From: Arthrobacter sp. ISL-72
Lineage (GTDB): Bacteria; Actinomycetota; Actinomycetes; Actinomycetales; Micrococcaceae
Length of the DNA: 64,000 bases
Direction: 5' to 3'
Assembly (NCBI RefSeq): GCF_018613755.1
Contig: NZ_JAGGPP010000022.1
Coordinates: forward strand, 57,952 to 121,951
The notes beneath the pieces were generated by a model that was not told where the DNA came from, made no database searches, and saw nothing but the letters and a program-made list of their open reading frames with translations. Every line of letters begins with the position of its first letter. Position 1 is the stretch's first letter. Position numbers and translations under genes: made by a program. This document shows positions 50,021-58,473 of this stretch, one piece after another.

Positions 50021-50225
50021 GCATCACCGCGGGATCCCTCCCGGAACAGGCCGCGCCCGAGAGGGGCGGCGGCCCTGCACCGCTACGCCTAGAGGGAACT
50101 TTTGACCTGCATCGTGCGTGATTCACTCGGAACGGTGTATAGCTAGAAGCTGACGCAGCACCACACGCGCGCAGACCAGTCGCCGTGCAGCACTACCAGG
50201 AGGGACGGGGCCAGCCCCCGATCAG

Positions 50226-52295
50226 ATGAAAGCTAAGAGTTTCTTCAAGGGCCCGGGTATCTGGATCGTTGTTGTGGTCGGAATGCTTCTGCTGGCCTTT
50301 GCCACGCTCGCTCCCGGCGGTTCGACCCGGATCGACACGAAGCCGGGCCTCGAGCTCCTCGCCGACAGCGGCAAGGTGGAGCAGGCCAAGATCTTCGACG
50401 CGGAGAACCGCGTGGACCTGATTCTCAAGGACAACCTCGTCATCGACGGCCAGGACAAGGGCAAGAACGTCCAGTTCTTCTTCGTCAATGCCCGCGCCGC
50501 AGACGTGGTCAAGGCCGTCACCGACGCCAACCCCTCGAACGGCTACACCGACCAGCCGATCGAAAACAACTGGTTCTCCGGGCTGTTCTCCCTCCTGATT
50601 CCCGTATTGCTGCTGGGCGTCCTCTTCTGGTTCCTGCTCTCCCGCATGCAGGGCGGCGGCTCCAAGATCATGCAGTTCGGCAAGTCCAAGGCCAAGCTGG
50701 TCAACAAGGACATGCCCCAGGTGACCTTCGGCGACGTCGCCGGCGCGGACGAGGCCGTGGAAGAGCTCCAGGAAATCAAGGAATTCCTCCAGGAGCCGTC
50801 CAAGTTCCAGGCCGTGGGCGCCAAAATCCCCAAGGGCGTGCTGCTCTACGGCCCTCCCGGTACCGGTAAGACCCTGCTGGCCCGCGCCGTCGCCGGTGAA
50901 GCGGGAGTGCCCTTCTTCTCCATCTCGGGTTCGGACTTTGTCGAAATGTTCGTCGGTGTGGGTGCGTCACGCGTCCGCGACCTCTTCGAACAGGCCAAGG
51001 CCAGTTCGCCCGCGATCATCTTCGTGGACGAGATCGACGCCGTCGGCCGTCACCGCGGTGCCGGCATCGGCGGCGGCAACGACGAACGCGAGCAGACGCT
51101 CAACCAGTTGCTGGTGGAGATGGACGGCTTCGACGTCAAGACCAACGTCATCCTGATCGCCGCTACCAACCGCCCCGACGTACTGGACCCGGCGCTGCTG
51201 CGCCCGGGCCGCTTCGACCGCCAGATCACCGTTGAAGCCCCGGACCTCGTGGGCCGCGACCAGATCCTGCAGGTACACGCCAAGGGCAAGCCGATGGCAC
51301 CAGGCGTCGACCTGAAGGCCGTTGCCAAGAAGACCCCGGGCTACACCGGTGCAGACCTTGCGAACGTTCTGAACGAAGCCGCACTGCTGACGGCCCGTTC
51401 CAATGCCAACCTGATTGACGACCGCGCCCTCGACGAAGCCATCGACCGCGTCATGGCCGGCCCGCAGAAGCGCAGCCGCGTCATGAAGGAGCACGAGCGC
51501 AAGATCACGGCCTACCACGAAGGCGGGCACGCCCTGGTGGCCGCCGCTCTGCGGAACTCGGCCCCGGTCACCAAGATCACCATCCTGCCCCGCGGCCGCG
51601 CCCTGGGCTACACCATGGTGGTCCCGGAGAACGACAAGTACTCCATCACCCGCAACGAACTGCTGGACCAGATGGCCTACGCCATGGGCGGCCGCGTCGC
51701 CGAGGAAATCGTCTTCCACGATCCCTCTACCGGTGCCTCCAACGACATCGAGAAGGCCACCGCAACGGCCCGCAAGATGGTTACGGAGTTCGGCATGAGC
51801 GAACGCGTCGGTGCCGTCCGCCTCGGCCAGGGCGGCGGCGAGCCGTTCCTGGGCCGCGACGCCGGCCACGAGCGCAACTACTCTGACCAGATCGCGTACA
51901 TCGTTGACGAGGAAGTGCGCCGCCTGATCGACCAGGCCCACGACGAGGCCTACGCGATCCTCACCGAAAACCGCGACATCCTGGATTCCCTGGCCCTGGA
52001 ACTCTTGGAGCGGGAAACGCTGAACCAGGCGGAAATCGCGCAGGTCTTCCAGGACATCCGCAAGCGCGACTTCCGTGAAGTCTGGCTCTCCAAGGAAACC
52101 CGCCCCGTGCAGACCGCCGGCCCGGTGGAATCCCGGCAGGAGCGGGCCGAACGGGAGGCCCAGGAAGAAGCCACCGAAGCCCGGCTGGAAGAGCCGCTGG
52201 ACGCCCAGCCGCCGCACCCGCAGGGCGTCGGCAGCCAGGAGGCCTTCAACGGCGGTGTTACGGACGTCGGCGCCGACGGACCGCAGCACGGCTAA
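50226..52295 (+). CDS. ftsH: ATP-dependent zinc metalloprotease FtsH
   Basis: 689 residues. A membrane-anchored AAA+ protease. Two transmembrane helices (about 11-29 and 118-138) flank an external domain. Walker A GPPGTGKT is at 209-216, Walker B IIFVDEIDAVG follows, then the SRH (NRPDVLDPALLRPGRFDR, parts), and the protease site HEGGH is at about residue 431. The C-terminal tail is long and Gln/Glu/Pro-rich. Start ATG 50226 gives the family N-terminus MKAKSFFKGP, but the only good SD (AGGAGG, 50198-50203) is 22 nt upstream, with a small GGGG/CCCC hairpin between. Confidence 0.96.
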   Translation: MKAKSFFKGPGIWIVVVVGMLLLAFATLAPGGSTRIDTKPGLELLADSGKVEQAKIFDAENRVDLILKDNLVIDGQDKGKNVQFFFVNARAADVVKAVTDANPSNGYTDQPIENNWFSGLFSLLIPVLLLGVLFWFLLSRMQGGGSKIMQFGKSKAKLVNKDMPQVTFGDVAGADEAVEELQEIKEFLQEPSKFQAVGAKIPKGVLLYGPPGTGKTLLARAVAGEAGVPFFSISGSDFVEMFVGVGASRVRDLFEQAKASSPAIIFVDEIDAVGRHRGAGIGGGNDEREQTLNQLLVEMDGFDVKTNVILIAATNRPDVLDPALLRPGRFDRQITVEAPDLVGRDQILQVHAKGKPMAPGVDLKAVAKKTPGYTGADLANVLNEAALLTARSNANLIDDRALDEAIDRVMAGPQKRSRVMKEHERKITAYHEGGHALVAAALRNSAPVTKITILPRGRALGYTMVVPENDKYSITRNELLDQMAYAMGGRVAEEIVFHDPSTGASNDIEKATATARKMVTEFGMSERVGAVRLGQGGGEPFLGRDAGHERNYSDQIAYIVDEEVRRLIDQAHDEAYAILTENRDILDSLALELLERETLNQAEIAQVFQDIRKRDFREVWLSKETRPVQTAGPVESRQERAEREAQEEATEARLEEPLDAQPPHPQGVGSQEAFNGGVTDVGADGPQHG

Positions 52296-52298
52296 GCT
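52293..52298 (+). promoter_or_regulatory. candidate internal -10 TAAGCT for folE
   Basis: TAAGCT contains the ftsH stop codon and ends 6 nt before the folE GTG. It would let folE and downstream genes be transcribed leaderless, apart from ftsH. Confidence 0.35.
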
Positions 52299-52304
52299 TC
52301 TTCT

Positions 52305-52958
52305 GTGAATCATTTCGACGACGACGACGTTTCCGCCACCGCCGGTCACTCCGCTGCGAGCCACTCCGGGCACGCAGGCAAGAGCTCCGCGACCAAGGTC
52401 GACCGCCCGCGGATCGAGGCGGCCGTCAGGGAAATCCTGCTGGCCATCGGGGAAGACCCGGACCGCGGCGGGCTCCTGGACACCCCCAAACGGGTGGCCA
52501 AAGCCTACTCGGAGATGTTCGCGGGCCTGCACCACGACCCCGCGGAAATCCTGGCCACCACCTTTGACCTGGACCACGAGGAACTGGTCCTGGTCAAGGA
52601 CATTCCGTTCTACTCCACGTGCGAGCACCACCTGGTTCCGTTCCACGGAGTGGCGCATGTAGGCTACATTCCGTCCCACGACGGCAAAGTCACCGGCCTG
52701 AGCAAGCTCGCCAGGCTGGTGGACATGTTCGCCAAGCGCCCCCAGGTGCAGGAGCGTCTCACCACCCAGATCGTCGAAGCACTCGTAACGCACCTGAAGC
52801 CGCGCGGAGCAATCGTGGTTATTGAATGCGAACACCTGTGCATGTCCATGCGCGGCATCCGCAAGCCCGGTGCCAAGACCGTCACCAGTGCCGTGCGCGG
52901 TCAACTGCATGACCCGGCCACCCGTGCCGAAGCCATGAGCCTCATAATCGGAAGGTAA
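52305..52958 (+). CDS. folE: GTP cyclohydrolase I
   Basis: 217 residues. The first step of folate synthesis: GTP to dihydroneopterin triphosphate. The zinc site and active site are in FYSTCEHHLVPFHGVAHVGYIP (STCEHH) with the later Cys in VIECEHLCMSMRGIRKPG. The N-terminal 30 residues (DDDDVSATAGHSAASHSGH) are low complexity. GTG 52305 begins 9 bp after ftsH; a possible internal promoter overlaps the ftsH stop. It is followed by folP after 10 bp. Confidence 0.97.
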   Translation: MNHFDDDDVSATAGHSAASHSGHAGKSSATKVDRPRIEAAVREILLAIGEDPDRGGLLDTPKRVAKAYSEMFAGLHHDPAEILATTFDLDHEELVLVKDIPFYSTCEHHLVPFHGVAHVGYIPSHDGKVTGLSKLARLVDMFAKRPQVQERLTTQIVEALVTHLKPRGAIVVIECEHLCMSMRGIRKPGAKTVTSAVRGQLHDPATRAEAMSLIIGR

Positions 52959-52968
52959 TAAACAGACT

Positions 52969-53904
52969 ATGGACTCCCTAGCTGCAGCCCCTGGAACCGG
53001 ACCCGCAACAAGCCCCTTGCCAATCCTGCGTAAACCGCGGCCGGCAGCCAAGTTTGAAGATCTCCCCAAGGACCGCACGCTGGTGATGGGCATCCTGAAC
53101 GTCACCCCGGATTCCTTCAGCGACGGCGGCAAGCACCCGACGCCGGACACCGCCATCGCCGAGGGCCTCCGGATGTTCTACGCCGGCGCGGACATCATCG
53201 ACGTCGGCGGTGAATCCACCCGCCCCGGTGCAGAGGAAGTCAGCCCGGACGAAGAACAGCGCCGGGTCCTGCCCGTCGTTGAAGCCATGGTCAAGGCCGG
53301 CGCCCTGGTCAGCATCGACACCACCCACGCGTCAACGGCGGCCGCGGCCCTCAAGGCAGGCGCAACGATCATCAACGACGTCTCCGGGCTGACCATGGAA
53401 CCTGAGATGGCCGAACTTGCCGCACGCACCGGCGCTCCGTACGTGCTGACCCACCGCCGGGGCGACGCCAAAACCATGAACTCGCTCGCCGAATACGGCA
53501 ACGTGGCGGAGGAAGTCGCCGCCGAACTCGTGGGCGTGCGGGACAAGCTGTACGCGGCAGGGGTGGCACCGGAACAGATCATCGTGGACCCGGGCCTTGG
53601 CTTCTCCAAGAACGACCAGCAGAACTGGGAGCTCCTGCGGAACATGGCGCCCCTGGAGGCCCTTGGCCACAGGATCCTGGTGGGAGCGTCCCGCAAGCGC
53701 TTCCTCGGCACCCTCCTGACCGTCGCGGGCAAGGCAGCCGCGCCGGAGGAACGGGACCACGCCACCGCCGCGATCACGTCCATCAGCGCCTCGCGCGGCG
53801 CCTGGGCCGTCCGCGTGCACGACGTCGGACCCAGCCTTGACGCCGTCAAAGTTGCCGCACGCATGTCCCCGGCACCGGTCAGCAACACCAGTCCCACTAC
53901 CTAG
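52969..53904 (+). CDS. folP: dihydropteroate synthase
   Basis: 311 residues. It joins p-aminobenzoate to 6-hydroxymethyl-dihydropterin pyrophosphate; the sulfonamide target. Motifs: MGILNVTPDSFSDGG, IIDVGGESTRPGAE, PVSIDTTHAS-like SIDTTHAST, IINDVSGL, and the C-terminal GASRKRFLGTL. A polar N-terminal extension of about 35 residues (AAAPGTGPATSPLPIL) precedes the barrel. The start ATG 52969 follows folE by 10 bp; GGAAGG is the nearest SD. Confidence 0.95.
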   Translation: MDSLAAAPGTGPATSPLPILRKPRPAAKFEDLPKDRTLVMGILNVTPDSFSDGGKHPTPDTAIAEGLRMFYAGADIIDVGGESTRPGAEEVSPDEEQRRVLPVVEAMVKAGALVSIDTTHASTAAAALKAGATIINDVSGLTMEPEMAELAARTGAPYVLTHRRGDAKTMNSLAEYGNVAEEVAAELVGVRDKLYAAGVAPEQIIVDPGLGFSKNDQQNWELLRNMAPLEALGHRILVGASRKRFLGTLLTVAGKAAAPEERDHATAAITSISASRGAWAVRVHDVGPSLDAVKVAARMSPAPVSNTSPTT

Positions 53905-53913
53905 GCAGCCACG

Positions 53914-54273
53914 ATGGACACAATCACGCTGAGCGGTGTTACCGCCGTCGGCCATCACGGGGTGTTCGATTTCGAACGCCGCGAGGGCCAGCCGTTCATC
54001 GTTGATGCCGTGCTGCACCTGGATTTCACCAAGGCCGCCGCCTCGGACGACGTCCTGGACACCGCCCACTACGGCGAGGTGGCCGAACGCATCAAGCACT
54101 GGATCACCGGCGACCCGCTGAACCTGATCGAGGCCCTTGCCGTGCGCATCGCCGATGACCTCCTGCAGGAGTTCCCGCTTGCCGCCGTGGACATCACAGT
54201 GCACAAGCCCAAGGCGCCCATCGAAGTGGAGTTCGGCGACGTCTCCGTCAGCGTGCATCGGCGGCGGCCATGA
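53914..54273 (+). CDS. folB: dihydroneopterin aldolase
   Basis: 119 residues, the normal size. It converts dihydroneopterin to 6-hydroxymethyl-dihydropterin. Motifs: ITLSGVTAVGHHGVFDFERREGQPF near the N-terminus (catalytic-type HGVFDFER), DTAHYGEVAERI with the conserved Tyr, NLIEALAVRIADDLL with the conserved Glu, and the C-terminal VHKPKAPIEVEFGDVSV with the catalytic Lys. It starts 9 bp after folP and overlaps folK by 4 bp (ATGA). Confidence 0.96.
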   Translation: MDTITLSGVTAVGHHGVFDFERREGQPFIVDAVLHLDFTKAAASDDVLDTAHYGEVAERIKHWITGDPLNLIEALAVRIADDLLQEFPLAAVDITVHKPKAPIEVEFGDVSVSVHRRRP

Positions 54274-54824
54274 ACCCGCCGTACTCGAACAACCCTTACG
54301 TACGCGCGGTACTGGCCCTCGGCAGCAACCTGGGGGAGCGGAACGACACTCTCTCCACCGCCGTCGCCGACTTGGTGGACCGGCCGGAAGTCCGCCTGAT
54401 CGCGGTCTCCCCGGTGGTTCAGACCAAGGCGGTGGGCGGTCCCGAGGGCCAGTCGGACTTCCTGAACATGGTGATGACGGTGGAGACCTCGCTGCCGCCG
54501 TCCGAGCTGCTGCGCCATTGCCAGGCGGTTGAGAACAAACACCACAGGGTCCGCGAAGTCCGGTGGGGTCCGCGGACGCTGGACGTGGACATCATCGTGT
54601 ACGGGGATGTAGTGAGCTCCGATCCCGTGCTGACCCTGCCCCACCCCCGGGCCGCGGAACGTGCGTTTGTGCTCTATCCGTGGTCGCTTATCGACCCGTC
54701 CGCCGAGCTCAACGGCGTCCGGGTGGGCGAGCTGGCTGCCCGGGCCGCGGACTTCCCGGATCTTGCCCCCTTCGACGGTTTTGGCGACTTCAACGGCCTG
54801 CCCACGGCGGGAGCAGTGGAATAG
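54270..54824 (+). CDS. folK: 2-amino-4-hydroxy-6-hydroxymethyldihydropteridine pyrophosphokinase
   Basis: 184 residues. It transfers pyrophosphate from ATP to the pterin before FolP. Motifs: AVLALGSNLGERNDTL, SDFLNMVMTVETSLPP, the catalytic VRWGPRTLDVDIIVYGD (the HPPK signature R-x2-R-x2-LD-D) and LPHPRAAERAFVLYPW. The ATG overlaps the folB stop, so the two are translationally coupled. The DUF3180 gene starts 3 nt after its stop. Confidence 0.96.
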   Translation: MNPPYSNNPYVRAVLALGSNLGERNDTLSTAVADLVDRPEVRLIAVSPVVQTKAVGGPEGQSDFLNMVMTVETSLPPSELLRHCQAVENKHHRVREVRWGPRTLDVDIIVYGDVVSSDPVLTLPHPRAAERAFVLYPWSLIDPSAELNGVRVGELAARAADFPDLAPFDGFGDFNGLPTAGAVE

Positions 54825-54826
54825 GC

Positions 54827-55354
54827 GTGAAACCAATCAATCCCTTCCTGCTGATCGTCGTGGGGCTCGTCCTTGCCTTAGCCGGCTGGTTTGCGGCTGT
54901 TATGACCACGCGCTACGGCCTGGCCACCCCGGTGCTGCCCCAGACCGGCCTGGTGACCATGGGGGTGATTGTGGCGCTCACGCTGGTGTTGGGGATCCGC
55001 GTCCTGCGCTGGCGGAACGGCAAGAAAAAGAAAATGCTGAACCCCATCCTGGCGGCGTGGACGCTGGTCCTCGCCCAGGCCTGCGCCTACACCGGAGCCG
55101 TGCTGCTGGGCTGGCATGCGGGCATCTTCCTGGACCTGCTGCGGCTCTGGAATCTCCGCAGCGACCAGGGAATCACCTGGCTGGCGCTTTCCATGGGCGG
55201 CGGGGGACTGGCCATGATCGTCGTGGGGCTTGTGGTGGAACGCTTCTGCCGGATCCCGCCCGAAGACGGCGACGCCGACGGGGCGTCCGGACTGCCCGGA
55301 AGGGGCGCCCGCAAACCCAAGGGGGAAGGTGAATATGCCTACCGAGGCGATTGA
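54827..55354 (+). CDS. DUF3180-domain membrane protein
   Basis: 175 residues. Four hydrophobic helices: about 5-23, 36-54, 70-92 and 110-130. The pair KPINPFLLIVVGLVLALAGW at the N-terminus and the YTGAVLLGWHAG segment match DUF3180, which follows folK in most actinobacteria. Function is unknown; co-occurrence suggests a membrane or cofactor role linked to the folate/pantothenate block. GTG 54827 follows the folK stop by 2 nt. The next gene begins within its last 20 bp. Confidence 0.85.
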   Translation: MKPINPFLLIVVGLVLALAGWFAAVMTTRYGLATPVLPQTGLVTMGVIVALTLVLGIRVLRWRNGKKKKMLNPILAAWTLVLAQACAYTGAVLLGWHAGIFLDLLRLWNLRSDQGITWLALSMGGGGLAMIVVGLVVERFCRIPPEDGDADGASGLPGRGARKPKGEGEYAYRGD

Positions 55355-55847
55355 CCCGCCGGGCATCGCGTGGCTCCGGGTTTCGCCCAAGTACGTGACT
55401 GTCCGCCTGGTCGAATGGGCAATCGGGAACCTCATCGCCCTGGCCGTGCTGTCGCTGCCGCTCGCGTTTACGCTGATGGGCTGGTGGACGTGGCCGCCGC
55501 TGTGGCTGGCCGTCACGGTGCCGGCGGTCATGTTGGTCCTGGCCCTCTGGCGGCTGGCGCTCATCCCGCGTCAGGTCCGCGCCATTGGATACGCCGAGCG
55601 TGATGACGACCTCCTGATCCGCGGCGGCATCTTCTTCCAGCGCACGCTGGTGGTTCCCTACGGCCGGATGCAGTACGTGGACATCGGTGTGGGCCCGGTG
55701 GAACGCAGCCTCGGCCTGTGCACGCTGAAGCTGCACACCGCTTCGGCCGGCACCAACGCGGAGATCCCCGGCCTGCCCGCCGACGAAGGCGCCCGGCTCC
55801 GCGAGCAGCTTTCGGCGCGCGGCGCCGCCCGGCTGGCCGGGCTGTGA
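55335..55847 (+). CDS. bacterial PH-domain (bPH2, YdbS-like) membrane protein
   Basis: 170 residues. Two transmembrane helices at about 25-45 and 48-70 are followed by a bPH2 domain: GYAERDDDLLIRGGIFFQRTLVVPYGRMQYVDIGVGPVERSLGL contains the R-G-x(5)-R-x3-PY-x-R-x2-Y signature (parts quoted). It ends TASAGTNAEIPGLP. ATG 55335 has GGGGGAAGG upstream and overlaps the DUF3180 gene by 20 bp. It overlaps the next PH protein by 4 bp (GTGA). YdbS/YdbT pairs are membrane proteins of unclear function, sometimes linked to antimicrobial resistance. Confidence 0.87.
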   Translation: MPTEAIDPPGIAWLRVSPKYVTVRLVEWAIGNLIALAVLSLPLAFTLMGWWTWPPLWLAVTVPAVMLVLALWRLALIPRQVRAIGYAERDDDLLIRGGIFFQRTLVVPYGRMQYVDIGVGPVERSLGLCTLKLHTASAGTNAEIPGLPADEGARLREQLSARGAARLAGL

Positions 55848-57559
55848 CCTCTGACCGCGCCGTGACATCCGATGGTTCCGGGCCCGTCCCCGGAACTGCC
55901 GGCCACGCGCCGGGAAAGCCTGCCGGCCAGGTTTCCGGAAGGCCCGACGGCGAGTGGCAGCGCGTGCATCCCGCCTCACCGTTCATTCGTGGCTGGGTGG
56001 CACTGGCCGCCATCTGCTTTTTCTTTGGCCGCGACATCTTTGAAAGAATGCTGCAGGGCCGCCCCCTCCTGGACGAGTTGTACGAGGGGCGGGTGCCGTT
56101 CCTGCTCGCCGGCGGCGGGCTGGTCCTTCTGCTCTCCGTGCTGGGGTTCATCATGACCTGGTACTTCACCCGGTACCAGGTCGCCGAGGGCTACGTCCGC
56201 GTGAACACCGGCTTCCTGTTCAAGCAGCAGCGCCAGGCCCGGCTGGACCGCGTCCAGGCCATCGACATCGTGCAGCCCCTGCTCGCAAGGATCTTCGGCC
56301 TTGCTGAACTCAAATTCGAGGTGGCCGACGCCGGCGAATCAGCGGTGCGCCTCGCCTACCTTCGGGTCGACGACGCCCGCCAGCTGCGGGCCACCATCCT
56401 GGCCCGGGCCGCAGGGCTGGAACCGGACCCGGAGCGCCCGCAGGCAGCCCTGCCGGAGGCGCCGGAATACGCGGTCCTGTCCGTGCCGCCGTCGCGCCTG
56501 GTCGGTTCGCTGCTCCTCAGCGAGCAGAGTTTTTTCGTGGTGCTCGGCGCGGTGGCGTCCGTGGTGCTGTCCGCCGTCACTGAGAACCGCGGCTTCTATT
56601 TCTATCTGATCCCCGCCGCGCTGGGCCTGGCCGCGGCCTACTGGGGTTCGTTCAACAAGGGCTATAACTTCACTGCCGCCATCTCCCCGGACGGGATCCG
56701 CCTCCGTTACGGGCTGCTGGATACGCTGGCGCAGACCCTCCCGCCCGGCAGGATTCAGGCGCTGAAGGTGACCCAGCCGCCGCTGTGGCGGATTTTCGGC
56801 TGGTACCGCATGCAAGTGAACGTGGCCGGCTACGGAAACGCCGGCAGCAACGGGGAGGGCGCCACACGCACCACACTCCTGCCCGTGGGCCTGCTGGACG
56901 ACGTCATGAGGATGCTGTCCCTGGTGCTCCCGGACCCGGGCACCCCGGAACCTGTACGCGTGTTTTCTGCCGGCCTGACGGGGCTGGCGCCGGCGGGGGA
57001 GCGGTCCGGCGCGGAAGCGGCTCAGCCCGGAGAGGCCGAGGGCGGGTTCGTCACCAGTCCGCGCCGTGTGCGGCTGCTGGCGCCGCTCGGCTGGCGACGC
57101 AACGGCTTCACCGCCACGGCCACTGCGCTGCTGATCCGCTCCGGCCGGGTGTGGCGCGAACTCGTGGTGGTTCCGCACCAGCGCACCCAGTCGATGGCCC
57201 TGCACCAGGGGCCGCTGGCTCGGCGCTTCCGGGTCGCGGACCTTGTCCTGCACACCACCGCCGGACCGGTGTCGCCCCGGCTCATCCAGGCCGGACTGGA
57301 CGAAGCCCGCGCCCTGTTCGATGCCCAGGCCGCGCGGGCCCGGGAAGCCCGCAAGCGCCAGACCAGTGAGCAATGGCTCGCGCAGGTGGCACAGACCGCA
57401 CCGGCCGCGGTCGCCGCGGTCGCCGCGGTGAGCGAGGCCGGCGCGACCGGCGAGGCCGCGCCAGCCGATACCCCGCCGGCCGGGCCTGGCCCCGAAACCC
57501 CGGATCTCCACACGCCCCATCACCGGCAGGACCAGCAGAAAGGCCCGGAACATGGCTAA
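55844..57559 (+). CDS. multi-PH-domain (bPH2, YdbT-like) membrane protein
   Basis: 571 residues. A disordered N-terminus (about 1-45), two transmembrane helices (about 55-72 and 85-103), a first bPH2 domain (YQVAEGYVRVNTGFLFKQQRQARLDRVQAIDI, in parts), two more helices (about 225-262), a second PH domain (DGIRLRYGLLDTLAQTLPPGRIQALKVTQP, in parts), and a third with RVWRELVVVPHQRTQSMALHQGPL. The C-terminal tail is Ala/Pro-rich. GTG 55844 overlaps the partner gene by 4 bp; the pair probably forms a complex. Confidence 0.86.
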   Translation: MTSDRAVTSDGSGPVPGTAGHAPGKPAGQVSGRPDGEWQRVHPASPFIRGWVALAAICFFFGRDIFERMLQGRPLLDELYEGRVPFLLAGGGLVLLLSVLGFIMTWYFTRYQVAEGYVRVNTGFLFKQQRQARLDRVQAIDIVQPLLARIFGLAELKFEVADAGESAVRLAYLRVDDARQLRATILARAAGLEPDPERPQAALPEAPEYAVLSVPPSRLVGSLLLSEQSFFVVLGAVASVVLSAVTENRGFYFYLIPAALGLAAAYWGSFNKGYNFTAAISPDGIRLRYGLLDTLAQTLPPGRIQALKVTQPPLWRIFGWYRMQVNVAGYGNAGSNGEGATRTTLLPVGLLDDVMRMLSLVLPDPGTPEPVRVFSAGLTGLAPAGERSGAEAAQPGEAEGGFVTSPRRVRLLAPLGWRRNGFTATATALLIRSGRVWRELVVVPHQRTQSMALHQGPLARRFRVADLVLHTTAGPVSPRLIQAGLDEARALFDAQAARAREARKRQTSEQWLAQVAQTAPAAVAAVAAVSEAGATGEAAPADTPPAGPGPETPDLHTPHHRQDQQKGPEHG

Positions 57560-58472
57560 GCCAGGACGTCTCGGCATCGGAATCATCGGGGCCGGCAAGG
57601 TGGGTGCCGTCCTGGGTGCGGCGCTCCGCGCTGCCGAGCACGCCGTCGTCGGGGTTTCCGCAGTTTCGGAGGCGAGCCGCGAACGGGCGGACAGCCTGCT
57701 GCCCGGGGTGCCGGTGCTCGAGGTGCAGGACATTGTGGAACGGTCCGAGCTGGTGCTGCTGGCCGTTCCGGATGACGCGCTCGGCGGACTGGTGGATGGC
57801 CTCGCGAAGCTCGGCGCCTGGCAGCCCGGACAGCTCGTTGCCCACACGTCGGGCCGCTTCGGCGTGGGGATCCTGCGTCCGGTGCGGGCCGCGGGCGCCG
57901 TCCCCCTCGCCCTGCACCCCGCCATGACCTTCACCGGCATGAGCCTCGACCTCACCCGCCTGCTGGACTGCACGTTCGGGGTCACGGCCGATGCTCCGAT
58001 GCTGCCCATTGCGCAGGCCCTGGTGGTGGAGATGGGCGCCGAGCCGGTGGTGATCGCCGAGGCTGACCGCACCCAGTACCACGCCGCCCTGGCGCACGGT
58101 TCGAACCACATGGTCACGCTCGTGGCGCAGGCCTCGGAGCTGCTGCGTGAAGTGGGGGTCGAAGCCCCCGAACGCATGCTGGGACCGCTGCTCCGCGCCA
58201 CGCTGGAGAACGCCCTGGCCTCGGGCGAAACCGCACTGACCGGGCCCGTGGCCCGCGGCGACGTTGGCACGGTGGCCGCCCACGCCGAGGCACTGCGGGA
58301 AAACGATGCGGGTGCCGGCGGCGATATTCTGGAGGCCTACCTGGCAATGGCCCGGGCCACGGCACGCCGCGCTGAAAGCCGCGGGCTGCTCAAACCGAAG
58401 CAGCTGGATGACATCCGGGCAGCCCTGGACGCTACGGACGACGACGGCCCGCAGGCCACTGGAGGAGACTGA
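57552..58472 (+). CDS. Rossmann-fold/DUF2520-domain oxidoreductase-like protein
   Basis: 306 residues. The N-terminal NAD(P) fold is GIGIIGAGKVGAVLGAALRAAEH (GxGxxG), with LVAHTSGRFGVGILRPVRAAGAVPLALHPAMTFTG in the middle (split here). The C-terminal DUF2520 domain has YHAALAHGSNHMVTLVAQA. The arrangement resembles ketopantoate- or pyrroline-carboxylate-reductase relatives, and its place directly before panC suggests a pantothenate role, such as PanE-like reduction of ketopantoate. That is inference. It overlaps the PH-protein gene by 8 bp. Confidence 0.85.
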   Translation: MAKPGRLGIGIIGAGKVGAVLGAALRAAEHAVVGVSAVSEASRERADSLLPGVPVLEVQDIVERSELVLLAVPDDALGGLVDGLAKLGAWQPGQLVAHTSGRFGVGILRPVRAAGAVPLALHPAMTFTGMSLDLTRLLDCTFGVTADAPMLPIAQALVVEMGAEPVVIAEADRTQYHAALAHGSNHMVTLVAQASELLREVGVEAPERMLGPLLRATLENALASGETALTGPVARGDVGTVAAHAEALRENDAGAGGDILEAYLAMARATARRAESRGLLKPKQLDDIRAALDATDDDGPQATGGD

Positions 58473-58473
58473 C

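Noticed and set aside
50967..53156. 729-codon antisense open frame across ftsH, folE and folP
   Set aside because: It spans three well-supported genes, has no domain and no ribosome-binding site at its start; typical high-GC shadow.
56339..58270. 643-codon antisense open frame over the PH-domain and DUF2520 genes
   Set aside because: Translation is Arg/Pro/Ser-rich without family motifs and opposes genes with clear domains.
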